This document shows positions 7,193 through 15,538 of a DNA stretch of 64,000 bases, one piece after another. Positions within the stretch are counted from its first letter, which is position 1; each line of letters opens with the position of its first letter. The stretch spans positions 62,001 through 126,000 of the forward strand of contig NZ_SLWN01000001.1 of the NCBI RefSeq assembly GCF_004342025.1, in the 5' to 3' direction. The DNA comes from Kribbella steppae. Lineage in GTDB: Bacteria; Actinomycetota; Actinomycetes; Propionibacteriales; Kribbellaceae. The notes beneath the pieces were generated by a model. It was given only the letters and a program-made list of their open reading frames with translations. It was not told where the DNA came from and made no database searches. Position numbers and translations under genes: made by a program.

Positions 7193-8499
7193 TGGCTCGT
7201 GTGATCGTCGTCGGGGCCGGGCTCGCCGGTCTCGCCAGTGCCGTCCGGCTGGCCAAGCTCGGCCACCAGGTCACCATCTGCGAGCGAGACGAGCGCCTGG
7301 GCGGGGTCCTGGGCCGAATCGAGGCAGACGGGTTCAGTTGGGACGCAGGAGCGGCCAGTACGACGCTCCCGGCCGCACTGCGGGACCTGTTCCGCAAAAG
7401 TGGTCGCCCGATCGAGAGCCTGGTCCAACTGGAGCCGGTGACCGAGCCGCGGCGGCACATGTTCGCTGATGGCTCCGTGCTCGACCTGCCGATCACCGAC
7501 CGCGGTGAGCAACTGCAAGCGTGGTCAGACCTGGCCGGCGAGAAGACGGCCCAACAGTGGGTCTCTCTGGTCGACGGGTACGGCGAGACCTGGCAGGTAC
7601 TGCGCAAGACGTCGCTGGAGCCGCCGCTCAAGGACAAGCTCCCATTGGGAGCAGTCCGGACGCTCAAGCCGTGGCAATCGCTGGAGCGGGTCGCACAACG
7701 CCAACTGGATGACGACAGGGCTCGTGCGGTACTGCGGCACTACGCAGCCCAAGGTGGATCGGACGCGAAGCTCACACCCGGGTACGTCGGTGTCTGGTCG
7801 TACCTGGAGCGCACCTTCGGCCGCTGGACGATCGACGGTGGTTTCGGCGCCCTCGCGGATGCTCTCGCGCAACGGGCGAGTGAGCGGAAGGTCGACGTAC
7901 GGACTGGGGCCGAGGTGGTCGCTGTCACCACGTCTGACGGCGGTGTGACCGGCGTACGGCTCGCTGACGGGACTGAGCTGCCGGCGGACATCGTGGTGAG
8001 CGACATCGACCCGCGTGAGCTCTACGGGCAGCTGGTGGATGACCCGGCGGCCAAGAAGGTGCGCAAGCAGATAGAGGCGACACACCAGGCCCAGGCGGCG
8101 TACGTCGTACACCTGGGACTGCAGGAGCCGCTGCCGACCTTGCCGTTCGAGACTGTGCTGCACGGCACGCCGACTGTCGTCGTACGAGCGGGCGGGCAGG
8201 CACCGGCTGGGCACCAGGCCTGGTCGGTGCTGGTGCATGGCTATCCGACTGACGACGTACTGGACCTGCTGGTGGCGCGTGGCCTGCACATCCGGGACAA
8301 GGTGGTGTCGCGACAGACGTCACCGTCCTGGTGGGCCGGTGTGGCGTGGGAGGGCTACCGGACGGCCCGCCGGCGTGCTGCCAACGTCTCCCCCATCAAG
8401 GGCCTGTACTGCGTCGGTGCGGGTGCTCACCCGGGCTCCGGCGTACCGGCCACGACTCTCGGCGCGGCGATCGTGGCGGACGCGGTCGGGAAGGCCTGA
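7192..8499 (+). CDS. Phytoene desaturase-like FAD-dependent oxidoreductase
   Basis: Predicted 435 aa. The Rossmann dinucleotide-binding motif VVGAGLAGLASA sits at 6-17 with the ribose-binding acidic residue in CERDERLGG. The C-terminal FAD motif is KGLYCVGAGAHPGSGVP, typical of the CrtI/PNDRD family, which desaturates, isomerises or oxidises isoprenoids. No other carotenoid genes lie nearby, although a polyprenyl synthase is 4 kb away, so the substrate is unknown. It is coupled to the DUF4126 gene upstream. Confidence 0.85.
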   Translation: MARVIVVGAGLAGLASAVRLAKLGHQVTICERDERLGGVLGRIEADGFSWDAGAASTTLPAALRDLFRKSGRPIESLVQLEPVTEPRRHMFADGSVLDLPITDRGEQLQAWSDLAGEKTAQQWVSLVDGYGETWQVLRKTSLEPPLKDKLPLGAVRTLKPWQSLERVAQRQLDDDRARAVLRHYAAQGGSDAKLTPGYVGVWSYLERTFGRWTIDGGFGALADALAQRASERKVDVRTGAEVVAVTTSDGGVTGVRLADGTELPADIVVSDIDPRELYGQLVDDPAAKKVRKQIEATHQAQAAYVVHLGLQEPLPTLPFETVLHGTPTVVVRAGGQAPAGHQAWSVLVHGYPTDDVLDLLVARGLHIRDKVVSRQTSPSWWAGVAWEGYRTARRRAANVSPIKGLYCVGAGAHPGSGVPATTLGAAIVADAVGKA

Positions 8500-8591
8500 G
8501 ACCGGGTGGGGTCGCGCTACCCGGCGCACGTAGGATTGAGCGTTCATGTGTTTCGTGTCGGGTGAGGTGCCCGGCAGTAGAGAGGACCTCG

Positions 8592-10796
8592 GTGGATCAA
8601 TCCCCCACGTCGGCCGATCACGAGAACGTCGAGCGCGCTGAACTGGCGGCAGAGCAGGAGCACGTCGATCGGGTCTACGACCGGGTCGCGGAAGCCGCCC
8701 GATCAGCGTCTCGGATCGCGGTCGAAGGGCACCAACGCGGACAGGCGCAGAACGTCGGCCGGGTCCGCGAGGAGGAGCAGACCGGTCTGTACGAGCGGGA
8801 CGTGCTGGTGTTCGCGGCGGCCCGGCGGATCGCCGAGCTGGACGCCGAGCACGAGGGCCTCGTCTTCGGCCGGCTCGACGCCGACAAGGGCGACGACCAG
8901 CCCGCCGTCGAGAGCGCTGCCGGCCTCGACAAGCTGTACGTCGGCCGGATCGGTGTCCGCGACGCGGAGTACGAACCGCTCGTGATCGACTGGCGCGCCC
9001 CGGCCGCAGAGCCGTTCTACCGCGCCACCGCGACCGACCGGCTGAAGGTCGTACGACGTCGCGTGCTGCGGAACAAGGGCCCGCGGATCGTCGGGCTCGA
9101 GGACGACCTGCTGGCGCCGGAACGCGCGCCCGAGGACCTGCCGGTGATGGGTGAGGGCGCACTGATGGCCTCCCTGTCGCGGGCCCGCGGTCACACGATG
9201 CGTGACATCGTCGCCACCATCCAGGCCGAGCAGGACAAGGCGATCCGGGCTCCTGCCCGTGGTGTGACCGTCATCGGCGGTGGACCCGGTACCGGCAAGA
9301 CAGTGGTCGCTCTGCACCGTGCGGCGTACCTGCTCTACAGCGACCGCAGGCGGTTCGAGCGCGGCGGCGTACTGGTCGTCGGACCGTCCGCTGCGTTCAT
9401 GGCCTACATCGAGCGAGTGCTGCCGAGCCTGGGCGAGAACACCGTCTCCCTGCGAGCTGTCGGCGAGCTGGTGGACGGCATCAAGGCCACTGCGGTCGAC
9501 GAGGCCGATGTGGCCGCTATCAAGGGCTCACTGCGAATGCGCGGCGTGCTGTCGCGCGCTGCCCGTGACCGCGTCCCCAACGCACCCACAACGCTGAGGG
9601 TCTTCCTCGGCGGCGGCACTGTCGAGCTGGACGCGAACCAGTTGGACAACGTACGGCGGAACGCGCTGCGCCGGACGCCACGCAACAGAGCCGGAGCTGA
9701 GGCCCGCAAGGGTCTGGTGGCCGCACTGTGGCAGCGGTTCCCCGATGACCTGCGCACTGGCCTGTACGGCGACCGGGAGTCGTTCGGCGACCAGGTGACC
9801 GAAACACCCGCGTTCCGGACGTTCTTCAGCCAGTGGTGGCCAGTAGTGACGCCCGAGGCGGCACTGCGTTGGCTCGGCGACCCAAGACGGTTGCAGCGGT
9901 GGGCCCGCAACGAGCTGACCCCTGCAGAGGTCGACACACTCGCTGCAGGCATCCGTGGCACCAGTGAGTTCACCATCGCCGACGTAGCCCTGCTGGACGA
10001 GCTCAGCACGTTGCTGGGTCGCGCACCCGTCTCGGAGACCAAGGACGAGGAGTTCGACTGGCTGGAGGGTCTGTCGGACGGCGTCAACGAGGTGCTCACC
10101 ACGTCGGAGCGTCGCGCCCGGGTGGCTGCCGCCAGAGAGGCTGAAGAACTGGAGGAGTACGCGCACGTCCTGGTGGACGAAGCCCAGGACCTCTCCCCCA
10201 TGCAGTGGCGGATGGTGACCCGGCGTGGGCCGCAGGCGAGCTGGACGATCGTCGGCGACCCGGCGCAGAGCTCGTGGCCGGACCCGGACGAGGCCCGCGC
10301 GGCGATGGACTCGATGCTGTCGCACCTGCAGCGGCACACGTTCCGGCTGTCCACCAACTACCGGAACTCGGCCGAGATCTACGCCTTCGCGGGTGAAGTG
10401 ATCCGGCGGACTCTGCCCGACGCGGATCTGCCTGACGCAGTCCGTCGTACCGGCGTAGGGCCCGAGCACCGGATCGTCGACGACGGCAAGATCGCCGAGG
10501 CCGCGGGTGACACCGCGGTCGAGCTGCTCCAGCTGGTCGAGGGCACGGTCGGCGTGATCGTGCCGCCGAAGCTGCGACCGGCCGTCGACCCGGTGCTCGC
10601 CGAGCTGGGCGACCCACGCGTGGTGGCGGTGAGCCCACTGGAATCGAAGGGCCTCGAGTACGACGCGGTGGTCGTCGTCGAACCGGACCGGATCGTCAGC
10701 GACACCCTGGGCGGCGTACGAGCCCTGTACGTCGTCCTGACCCGAGCGACTCAGCGCCTCGTCACCATCAACAGCACCACGAACTGGCTGCCTTAG
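8592..10796 (+). CDS. HelD-like RNA polymerase-associated UvrD-type motor ATPase
   Basis: Predicted 734 aa from GTG 8592, preceded by GAGAGGAC; an open frame extends further upstream but lies inside the previous gene. The N-terminal coiled-coil arm (about 10-100, RAELAAEQEHVDRVYDRV) precedes split superfamily 1 motor motifs: Walker A GGGPGTGKT near residues 230-238, VLVDEAQDLSPMQWR (motif II), GDPAQSSWPDPDEA, and C-terminal VVAVSPLESKGLEYDAV and YVVLTRATQRL. HelD/HelR proteins remove or recycle stalled RNA polymerase and some give rifamycin tolerance. I did not see the rifamycin-associated element palindrome upstream. It converges on the SixA-like gene with a 4-bp stop overlap. Confidence 0.88.
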   Translation: MDQSPTSADHENVERAELAAEQEHVDRVYDRVAEAARSASRIAVEGHQRGQAQNVGRVREEEQTGLYERDVLVFAAARRIAELDAEHEGLVFGRLDADKGDDQPAVESAAGLDKLYVGRIGVRDAEYEPLVIDWRAPAAEPFYRATATDRLKVVRRRVLRNKGPRIVGLEDDLLAPERAPEDLPVMGEGALMASLSRARGHTMRDIVATIQAEQDKAIRAPARGVTVIGGGPGTGKTVVALHRAAYLLYSDRRRFERGGVLVVGPSAAFMAYIERVLPSLGENTVSLRAVGELVDGIKATAVDEADVAAIKGSLRMRGVLSRAARDRVPNAPTTLRVFLGGGTVELDANQLDNVRRNALRRTPRNRAGAEARKGLVAALWQRFPDDLRTGLYGDRESFGDQVTETPAFRTFFSQWWPVVTPEAALRWLGDPRRLQRWARNELTPAEVDTLAAGIRGTSEFTIADVALLDELSTLLGRAPVSETKDEEFDWLEGLSDGVNEVLTTSERRARVAAAREAEELEEYAHVLVDEAQDLSPMQWRMVTRRGPQASWTIVGDPAQSSWPDPDEARAAMDSMLSHLQRHTFRLSTNYRNSAEIYAFAGEVIRRTLPDADLPDAVRRTGVGPEHRIVDDGKIAEAAGDTAVELLQLVEGTVGVIVPPKLRPAVDPVLAELGDPRVVAVSPLESKGLEYDAVVVVEPDRIVSDTLGGVRALYVVLTRATQRLVTINSTTNWLP

Positions 10797-11323
10797 CCGC
10801 GCGGTACGACGAACGAGACCAGGTCGGCGTCGTCGGCGGACAGGTCGGACCAGCGGCAGGTGAGGTGGAGGACGGTCAGGCCGGACGTCGGGTACTTCCG
10901 GGTGAGTTCGACGCGCTCGGGGCTGGTGCCGTCGAGGGCCAGCTCGTCGGCCAGCCACGGTACGCCCGGCGCGTGGCCGACCAGGATCACGGTGCGGGCC
11001 TCGGACGGTGCTTCGCGGATGACGTCGAGGAGCTCGACCGTGTCGGCGCTGTAGATCCGCCGGTCGTACCAGACGTCGGCTGCGGACGCGCCGGCCTCGG
11101 CGGCGAACTGCCAGGTCTCGCGGGTGCGCTGCGACGGCGAGCACAGGACCAGGTCTGCCTCGATGCCCTGGGCAACGAGGTAGCGGCCGGCCGCGAGCGC
11201 GTCGGCCCGGCCGCGGTCGGCCAGCGGGCGCTCCAGATCCGGCATCGACTCGGGCGGCACCGCCTTCGAGTGCCGGAACAGGACGAGTGTGCGGTCGATC
11301 AGCAGATCCGACGGGTCAGCCAT
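10793..11323 (-). CDS. SixA-type histidine phosphatase
   Basis: Predicted 176 aa. The compact phosphoglycerate-mutase-like fold of the SixA branch is shown by LVLFRHSKA (catalytic RH near residue 17), RPLADRGRADA, CSPSQRTRETW and the second histidine in ILVGHAPG. SixA proteins remove phosphate from phosphohistidine or small phosphoesters; the substrate is not predictable here. The start is 4 bp after the metF stop, so it is the second gene of a metF operon. Confidence 0.85.
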   Translation of the reverse strand: MADPSDLLIDRTLVLFRHSKAVPPESMPDLERPLADRGRADALAAGRYLVAQGIEADLVLCSPSQRTRETWQFAAEAGASAADVWYDRRIYSADTVELLDVIREAPSEARTVILVGHAPGVPWLADELALDGTSPERVELTRKYPTSGLTVLHLTCRWSDLSADDADLVSFVVPRG

Positions 11324-11327
11324 CAGG

Positions 11328-12245
11328 TCAGGATACGACCGTGGACCTCAGGTTGAGGAATACCTGACGGGTCGCGGTGGACCTGTTCAGCGTGATGAAG
11401 TGGATGCCGGGCGCGCCCCCGGCAAGCAGCTGTTCGCACAGCTCGGTGGCGATCTCGATGCCGACGGCCCGGACCGCACCCGGGTCGTCCTCGACCGCGA
11501 GCAACCGGTCGGTGACCGCGGCCGGCAGCGCCATCCCGGTCAGCTCCGCCATCCGCTGGATCTGCTTGATGTTGGTGACCGGCATGACGCCCGGCAGCAC
11601 CGGGATGTCGCAGCCCAGGGCGGTCGCGCGCTCGACCAGCCGGAAGTAGTCGTCGGCACCGAAGAACATCTGCGTGATCGCGTAGTCCGCGCCGGCGGCA
11701 GCCTTCGCGGCGAGCACCTGCGCGTCCGCCTCCAGCGACGTCGCCTCCGGATGCTTGTCCGGGAACGCCGCCACGCCGACACAGAAGTCACCGAGCGAAC
11801 GGATCAGCTCGACCAACTCGATCGCGTGGTTCATGCCTTCCGGGTGCGCGACCCACGGCTGGTTCGGACCACCCGGCGGGTCGCCGCGCAGCGCCAGCAT
11901 GTTCCGTACGCCGGCTCCGGCGTACGCACCGATCACCGACCGCAACTCGTCCCGCGAGTGGGCCACACAGGTCAGGTGACCGAGCGGAGTCAGCGAGGTG
12001 TCCTGCGCGACCCGCTCGGTGACCCGGATCGTGCCGTCCCGGGTGGTGCCGCCGGCGCCGTACGTGATCGAGACGAAGGTCGGCCGCAGCTGCTCGATCT
12101 CGCGGATCGACCGCCAGAGCACCTCCTCGGCCTCGGGGGTCTTCGGTGGGAAGAACTCGAACGAGAAGGAACGGGCACCGGACGCCAGCAGCTCGCGGAT
12201 CGTCGGCGTACCGCCGGGCAGCGTCGAAGGAAGACCGTTCGCCAT
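11328..12245 (-). CDS. metF: Methylenetetrahydrofolate reductase
   Basis: Predicted 305 aa, the length of bacterial MetF. It reduces 5,10-methylene-THF to 5-methyl-THF, supplying methionine synthesis, with FAD as cofactor. Family marks are FSFEFFPPKTPEAE (the catalytic glutamate region), FVSITYGAGGTTRD, HLTCVAHSRDEL, ALRGDPPGG, TQMFFGADDY and PGVMPVTN. The ATG at 12245 has TAACCT (12252-12257 on the complement) and a 6-nt spacer, so the transcript should be leaderless. Its promoter is back-to-back with that of the polyprenyl synthase gene. Confidence 0.95.
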   Translation of the reverse strand: MANGLPSTLPGGTPTIRELLASGARSFSFEFFPPKTPEAEEVLWRSIREIEQLRPTFVSITYGAGGTTRDGTIRVTERVAQDTSLTPLGHLTCVAHSRDELRSVIGAYAGAGVRNMLALRGDPPGGPNQPWVAHPEGMNHAIELVELIRSLGDFCVGVAAFPDKHPEATSLEADAQVLAAKAAAGADYAITQMFFGADDYFRLVERATALGCDIPVLPGVMPVTNIKQIQRMAELTGMALPAAVTDRLLAVEDDPGAVRAVGIEIATELCEQLLAGGAPGIHFITLNRSTATRQVFLNLRSTVVS

Positions 12246-12302
12246 GGCGACAGGTTACCCGCGGTGTCCACTGTCCCGCTCCTACCGACTACGCTCCGAG
12301 AC
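12246..12302. promoter_or_regulatory. Back-to-back leaderless promoters for metF and the polyprenyl synthase
   Basis: The gap is only 57 bp. On the minus strand TAACCT (complement of 12252-12257) stands 6 nt before the metF ATG. On the plus strand TACGCT (12290-12295) stands 7 nt before the GTG at 12303. Both genes should start transcription at the start codon, so their -35 regions must interleave. Confidence 0.6.
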
Positions 12303-13391
12303 GTGTATGGCGATGTGGACATCCCGGCCGAGGTACAGCGCGCGTTGACCGGTTTCCTCGACCTGCAGCAGCAGCGGCTGGAGGCGATCGGGCCGGAGCT
12401 GACCGAGCAGGTGCAGGCCGCCCGGGACGCGACCAGCGGCGGCAAGCGGCTGCGGCCGTCCTTCTGCTACTGGGGTTTCCGGGCCGCGGGCGGCCAGGTA
12501 ACCCCAGGAGCACCGTCGGCGCAGCCGATCCTGACCGCCGCGGCCAGCCTGGAGATGCTGCACGTCAGCGCGCTGGTGCACGACGACGTGATGGATTCTT
12601 CCGACGTACGACGGGGTGCGCCGGCCGCGCATCGGCGCTTCGAGGCGCTGCAGCGGGCCCGATCGGAGGCGTCCGGGGTCGGCGGCGATCCGGTCGGCTT
12701 CGGTATCGGCGCGGCCATCCTGCTCGGCGATCTGTGCCTGATCTGGGCGGACGAGATGCTGCACACGTCCGGCTTCGACGCGGCCGCGCTGGCCCGGGCC
12801 TCCCGGTTCTTCGACGCCGTACGGGTCGAGGTGACGGCCGGGCAGTACCTCGACCTGGTCGCGCAGGCCAGTGGGGTCTCCGACATGGACCAGGCGTTGC
12901 GGGTACTGCGGTACAAGTCGGCGACGTACACGGTCGAGCGGCCGCTGCACATCGGCGCGGCGTTGGCTGGTGGGGATCAGCGGTTGGTCGAGGCGTTGTC
13001 GGCGTACGGGCAGCCCGTGGGTGAGGCGTTCCAGCTGCGCGACGACCTGCTCGGGGTGTTCGGCGATCCGGCACTGACCGGGAAGCCGGCCGGTGACGAC
13101 CTGCGCGAGGGCAAGCGGACAGTGCTGGTCGCGTACGCGGTCGACCACGCGTCGGAGGTGCAGCTGGCCGAGTTCGACCGGCTGTTCGGGCGGCCGGACC
13201 TGGACGACGACGAGATCCAGTTGCTGCGCGAGATCCTGCAGGACTCGCGTGCCGTGCAGGCCTGCGAAGACCTGATCACCGAGCGGACCGAGGACGCCCT
13301 CGATGCCCTCGACAGCGCTCCCCTGGCCGACGACACCGCCCGCAAAGCCCTGGCCGACCTGGCGATCGCCGCGACGTCTCGCCAGCTCTAG
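12303..13391 (+). CDS. Trans-polyprenyl (geranylgeranyl-type) diphosphate synthase
   Basis: Predicted 362 aa. It condenses isopentenyl diphosphate onto allylic diphosphates. Both aspartate-rich motifs are present: DDVMD at 94-98 (followed by SSDVRRG) and DDLLGVFGD near 246-254, plus GGKRLRP at 47-53 and a KSATYTVERPL stretch. The gene order next to metF matches idsA2 of mycobacteria. Chain length cannot be set with confidence; GGPP is the usual product of this branch. The GTG start at 12303 is the only one consistent with TACGCT 7 nt upstream. The TAG stop is repeated twice more in frame by a 21-bp tandem repeat. Confidence 0.88.
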   Translation: MYGDVDIPAEVQRALTGFLDLQQQRLEAIGPELTEQVQAARDATSGGKRLRPSFCYWGFRAAGGQVTPGAPSAQPILTAAASLEMLHVSALVHDDVMDSSDVRRGAPAAHRRFEALQRARSEASGVGGDPVGFGIGAAILLGDLCLIWADEMLHTSGFDAAALARASRFFDAVRVEVTAGQYLDLVAQASGVSDMDQALRVLRYKSATYTVERPLHIGAALAGGDQRLVEALSAYGQPVGEAFQLRDDLLGVFGDPALTGKPAGDDLREGKRTVLVAYAVDHASEVQLAEFDRLFGRPDLDDDEIQLLREILQDSRAVQACEDLITERTEDALDALDSAPLADDTARKALADLAIAATSRQL

Positions 13392-13443
13392 AGAGCGGTC
13401 CGCCAGCTTTAGGAAGCGGCCCGCCGGCTCTAGGGAGCGGCCA
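13381..13443. repeat. Three 21-bp tandem repeats carrying the stop codon
   Basis: Units 13381-13401, 13402-13422 and 13423-13443 (consensus GCCAGCTCTAGGGAGCGGCC). The first holds the polyprenyl synthase stop TAG at 13389-13391; copies two and three repeat the TAG in the same frame at 13410 and 13431. The third copy also supplies the stop of the convergent HTH gene (complement of 13430-13432). Confidence 0.8.
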
Positions 13444-13855
13444 TCATGTCGATCAGGCGCAGGAGCTCCGCGGTCGGGGCCAGGTCGCCGAGGATGATCA
13501 CCTTGAGTACGGCGCGATCCTCGTCGTACACGGTCTCGACCCGGAGCCGGCCGATCCCGCTCTGATTGAGCGAGCCCATCACGTGCGTGCTGATCCGGTC
13601 CGCGCCGGCCCGGTCGATCGCGTCGATGTGCACGATGCTCGACGCCTCCACGTGCCGGGACTGCTCGTCGGCCTCGAGAGCGGCGGCACTGGTACCGGTG
13701 AACGCCTCGAGATCCTCGCGCGCGATCCGGTACTGCTTCCCGATCCGGACGGCCTTCAGCCGGCCGTCGCGCACATAGTTCCGGATCGTCCGGACATGCA
13801 GGCCGAGCCGGCTCGCCACCTGCTCGACCGAGTACAGCTCCTGGGGCATCCGCAT
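13430..13855 (-). CDS. Excisionase/MerR-like helix-turn-helix DNA-binding protein
   Basis: Predicted 141 aa. The N-terminal winged helix (residues 5-50) reads LYSVEQVASRLGLHVRTIRN, then DGRLKAVRIGKQYRI and EDLEAF, the excisionase-family pattern. The C-terminal 85 residues form a separate alpha/beta domain (SSIVHIDAIDRAGADRIS, VKVIILGDLAP-like) that may sense a ligand. It is divergent from the alpha/beta hydrolase gene across a 91-bp AT-richer gap with an inverted repeat, so it probably controls that gene and itself. It is not the Rv2175c-type regulator found near pknL in mycobacteria. Confidence 0.75.
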   Translation of the reverse strand: MRMPQELYSVEQVASRLGLHVRTIRNYVRDGRLKAVRIGKQYRIAREDLEAFTGTSAAALEADEQSRHVEASSIVHIDAIDRAGADRISTHVMGSLNQSGIGRLRVETVYDEDRAVLKVIILGDLAPTAELLRLIDMMAAP

Positions 13856-13901
13856 CCTTCGTCGTCGTGGGTCTCTAGGCTACGGCAGGTTCCTTAGAAT
13901 T

Positions 13902-13923
13902 CCCTATAGTTAGCCAGATAGGG
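13902..13923. promoter_or_regulatory. Inverted repeat in the HTH/hydrolase divergent promoter
   Basis: CCCTAT (13902-13907) and ATAGGG (13918-13923) form perfect 6-bp arms around a 10-bp spacer, in an AT-rich island between the divergent genes. It lies about 11 bp upstream of the TACTTT -10 element (13934-13939) of the leaderless hydrolase gene. It is a plausible operator for the adjacent HTH protein. Confidence 0.45.
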
Positions 13924-13946
13924 CTGTTTGAGGTACTTTTAAGCAC

Positions 13947-14759
13947 ATGATCTTCCGCTCCGACGCGAGCCGGCGCGTCCTGCACGAGCGCTATCGCGAG
14001 CTGCTCGCAACCTGGCCGATGCCGAGCGAACAGCGTCTGGTGCCGACCCGCGAGGGCGACACGTTCGTGGTGAGCTGCGGTCCTGCCGACGCGCCGCCGC
14101 TCGTCCTGCTGCACGGCTCGGCGAGTACGACGCTCGAGTGGATCGGCGATGTGGTCGCGTGGGCCGAGCACTTCCGCGTGCACGCCGTGGACCTGCTGGG
14201 CGAGCCCGGCCTGAGCGCGGAAGTACGACCCGCCCTGGACGCGTACGTCGACTGGCTGGACGACGTACTGGATGGTCTGGATGTCCGCGAACCCGTGTCG
14301 ATAGTGGCTTCGTCGCTCGGCGGGTGGTTCGCCCTCGACTACGCGATCCGGAGGTCGGACCGGGTGCTGAAGCTGGCGCTGCTGACGCCGAGCGGGATCG
14401 GGCGGCAGAAGTCGCTGATCTTCCTGCCTGCCGTGTTCCTGCTGCCGTTCGGGCGGTGGGGAATCCTGCAGACGATGCGGCTGGTCGCGGGCCCGTTGCC
14501 GTCCGGGGACGCCACGGAGTACGGCCGGTTCGCCCTGATGGTGCACGAGCACTTCCGCCCGCGGCGGGTGTCGCTGCCGATCTTCACCGACGAGCAACTG
14601 GAGAAGCTCGACCTGCTCGTGATCGCCGGCGGGCGGGACCGGATGCTCGATTCGCAGGAGACGAAACGACGGTTGCCGGAGGCGACTGTCTTGTTGCCGG
14701 ACGCCGGACATGTGTTGCCGGCCCAGACCGAGAGGGTGCTGACGTGGTTGAGGAGCTAG
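13947..14759 (+). CDS. Alpha/beta hydrolase
   Basis: Predicted 270 aa. Hydrolase-fold marks are VLLHGSASTTLEW (oxyanion loop), the nucleophile elbow IVASSLGGW (serine of S-x-G-G), LLVIAGGRDRM with the acidic residue, and the catalytic histidine in LLPDAGHVLP. The substrate is unknown. ATG 13947 has TACTTT with a 7-nt spacer, suggesting a leaderless transcript. The downstream DUF4180 gene starts inside its last codons, so the two are co-expressed under the divergent HTH regulator. Confidence 0.82.
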   Translation: MIFRSDASRRVLHERYRELLATWPMPSEQRLVPTREGDTFVVSCGPADAPPLVLLHGSASTTLEWIGDVVAWAEHFRVHAVDLLGEPGLSAEVRPALDAYVDWLDDVLDGLDVREPVSIVASSLGGWFALDYAIRRSDRVLKLALLTPSGIGRQKSLIFLPAVFLLPFGRWGILQTMRLVAGPLPSGDATEYGRFALMVHEHFRPRRVSLPIFTDEQLEKLDLLVIAGGRDRMLDSQETKRRLPEATVLLPDAGHVLPAQTERVLTWLRS

Positions 14760-15094
14760 GCGGGGTTCGGGTGTTCGTGAGTGACGCCCGGGTGGCCGAC
14801 GAACGCGACGCCGTCCAGCTCATGGCGCAGGCGCACTACGAGCACGACGCCGAGTGGGTCGCCTTGACGGCCGAGGGCCTCGGTGACGAGTTCTTCGAGT
14901 TGCGGACGGGTCGAGCGGGGGCGATTGCGCAGAAGTTCGTGAACTACCGGATGGGGTTGGTCGTGGTCGGCGACATCTCGGACAAACTGGCCGCCAGCAA
15001 GCCGCTGCGCGACTGGGTGCGGGAGAGCAACCTGGGCCGGTCGGTGTGGTTCGTGGATGAGTTGTCCGAGCTGGCCGAGCGGCTGGGCAAGTAA
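14744..15094 (+). CDS. DUF4180 family protein
   Basis: Predicted 116 aa from GTG 14744, with GAGAGGG 7-8 nt upstream inside the hydrolase gene; the genes overlap by 16 bp. The sequence VRVFVSDARVADERDAVQLM, then DEFFELRTGRAGAIAQKF and MGLVVVGDIS, matches DUF4180, an uncharacterised SpoIIAA-like small fold also seen attached to regulators. Function is unknown; co-expression with the alpha/beta hydrolase is clear from the overlap. Confidence 0.75.
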   Translation: MVEELGGVRVFVSDARVADERDAVQLMAQAHYEHDAEWVALTAEGLGDEFFELRTGRAGAIAQKFVNYRMGLVVVGDISDKLAASKPLRDWVRESNLGRSVWFVDELSELAERLGK

Positions 15095-15100
15095 TCGGCG

Positions 15101-15538
15101 CTACGGGCCGAGCAACGGCAGCGACCTGAGCAGGTCCGGGGTCTGATCCTGCTCGAGTTGGATCAGGACCCGGAGCTGGCCGGAGGCCGTGGTGTCCTCG
15201 GCGAAGATCTGCAACGCGACGTCGACGGTGTCGTGGTCGTGCTCGAGCAGGTGATGGAGACCTGTCCAGAGGACGATCTCGGGTTCGCCGGTGGAGCGGT
15301 CGCTCAGCGAGTCGGCCAATGCGTCCCAGTTGCGCCCGAACCATCGCGGCAGGTCGAACGCGGTCGCACACAGGTCCAGGAAGGCGGACTTGTCGTGGAT
15401 CTCGCTGGTGTCGAGCAGGACGAAGTCCCAGCCGGCTCCGGCGACGTCACGTCGTACCTGCTCCGCTCCCGCGTCGGACTGCCACCGGTAGATGCCGGGT
15501 CGCAGACCCTTGGTCAGCAGCGGGCGCAGGTCAGTCAT
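15101..15538 (-). CDS. Barstar-family RNase inhibitor
   Basis: Predicted 145 aa. The barstar fold is recognisable from FVLLDTSEIHDKSAFLDL and FGRNWDALADSLSD, the latter being the hallmark of the family, with the acidic residues that plug the RNase active site. It would act in the cytoplasm to neutralise the RNase encoded immediately upstream. Its ATG (15536-15538) overlaps the RNase stop as ATGA, giving tight stoichiometric coupling. It is somewhat longer than the classical 90-residue barstar because of an N-terminal extension (about 30 aa). Confidence 0.85.
   Translation of the reverse strand: MTDLRPLLTKGLRPGIYRWQSDAGAEQVRRDVAGAGWDFVLLDTSEIHDKSAFLDLCATAFDLPRWFGRNWDALADSLSDRSTGEPEIVLWTGLHHLLEHDHDTVDVALQIFAEDTTASGQLRVLIQLEQDQTPDLLRSLPLLGP

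Noticed and set aside
8546..8640. Short upstream ORF (ATG 8546) overlapping the HelD start
   Set aside because: The TAGGAT element is 10 nt away, not 6-7, there is no coupling overlap, and the peptide looks arbitrary.
11289..12302. In-frame N-terminal extension of the polyprenyl synthase
   Set aside because: It is antisense to metF. The leaderless GTG at 12303 matches the family start.
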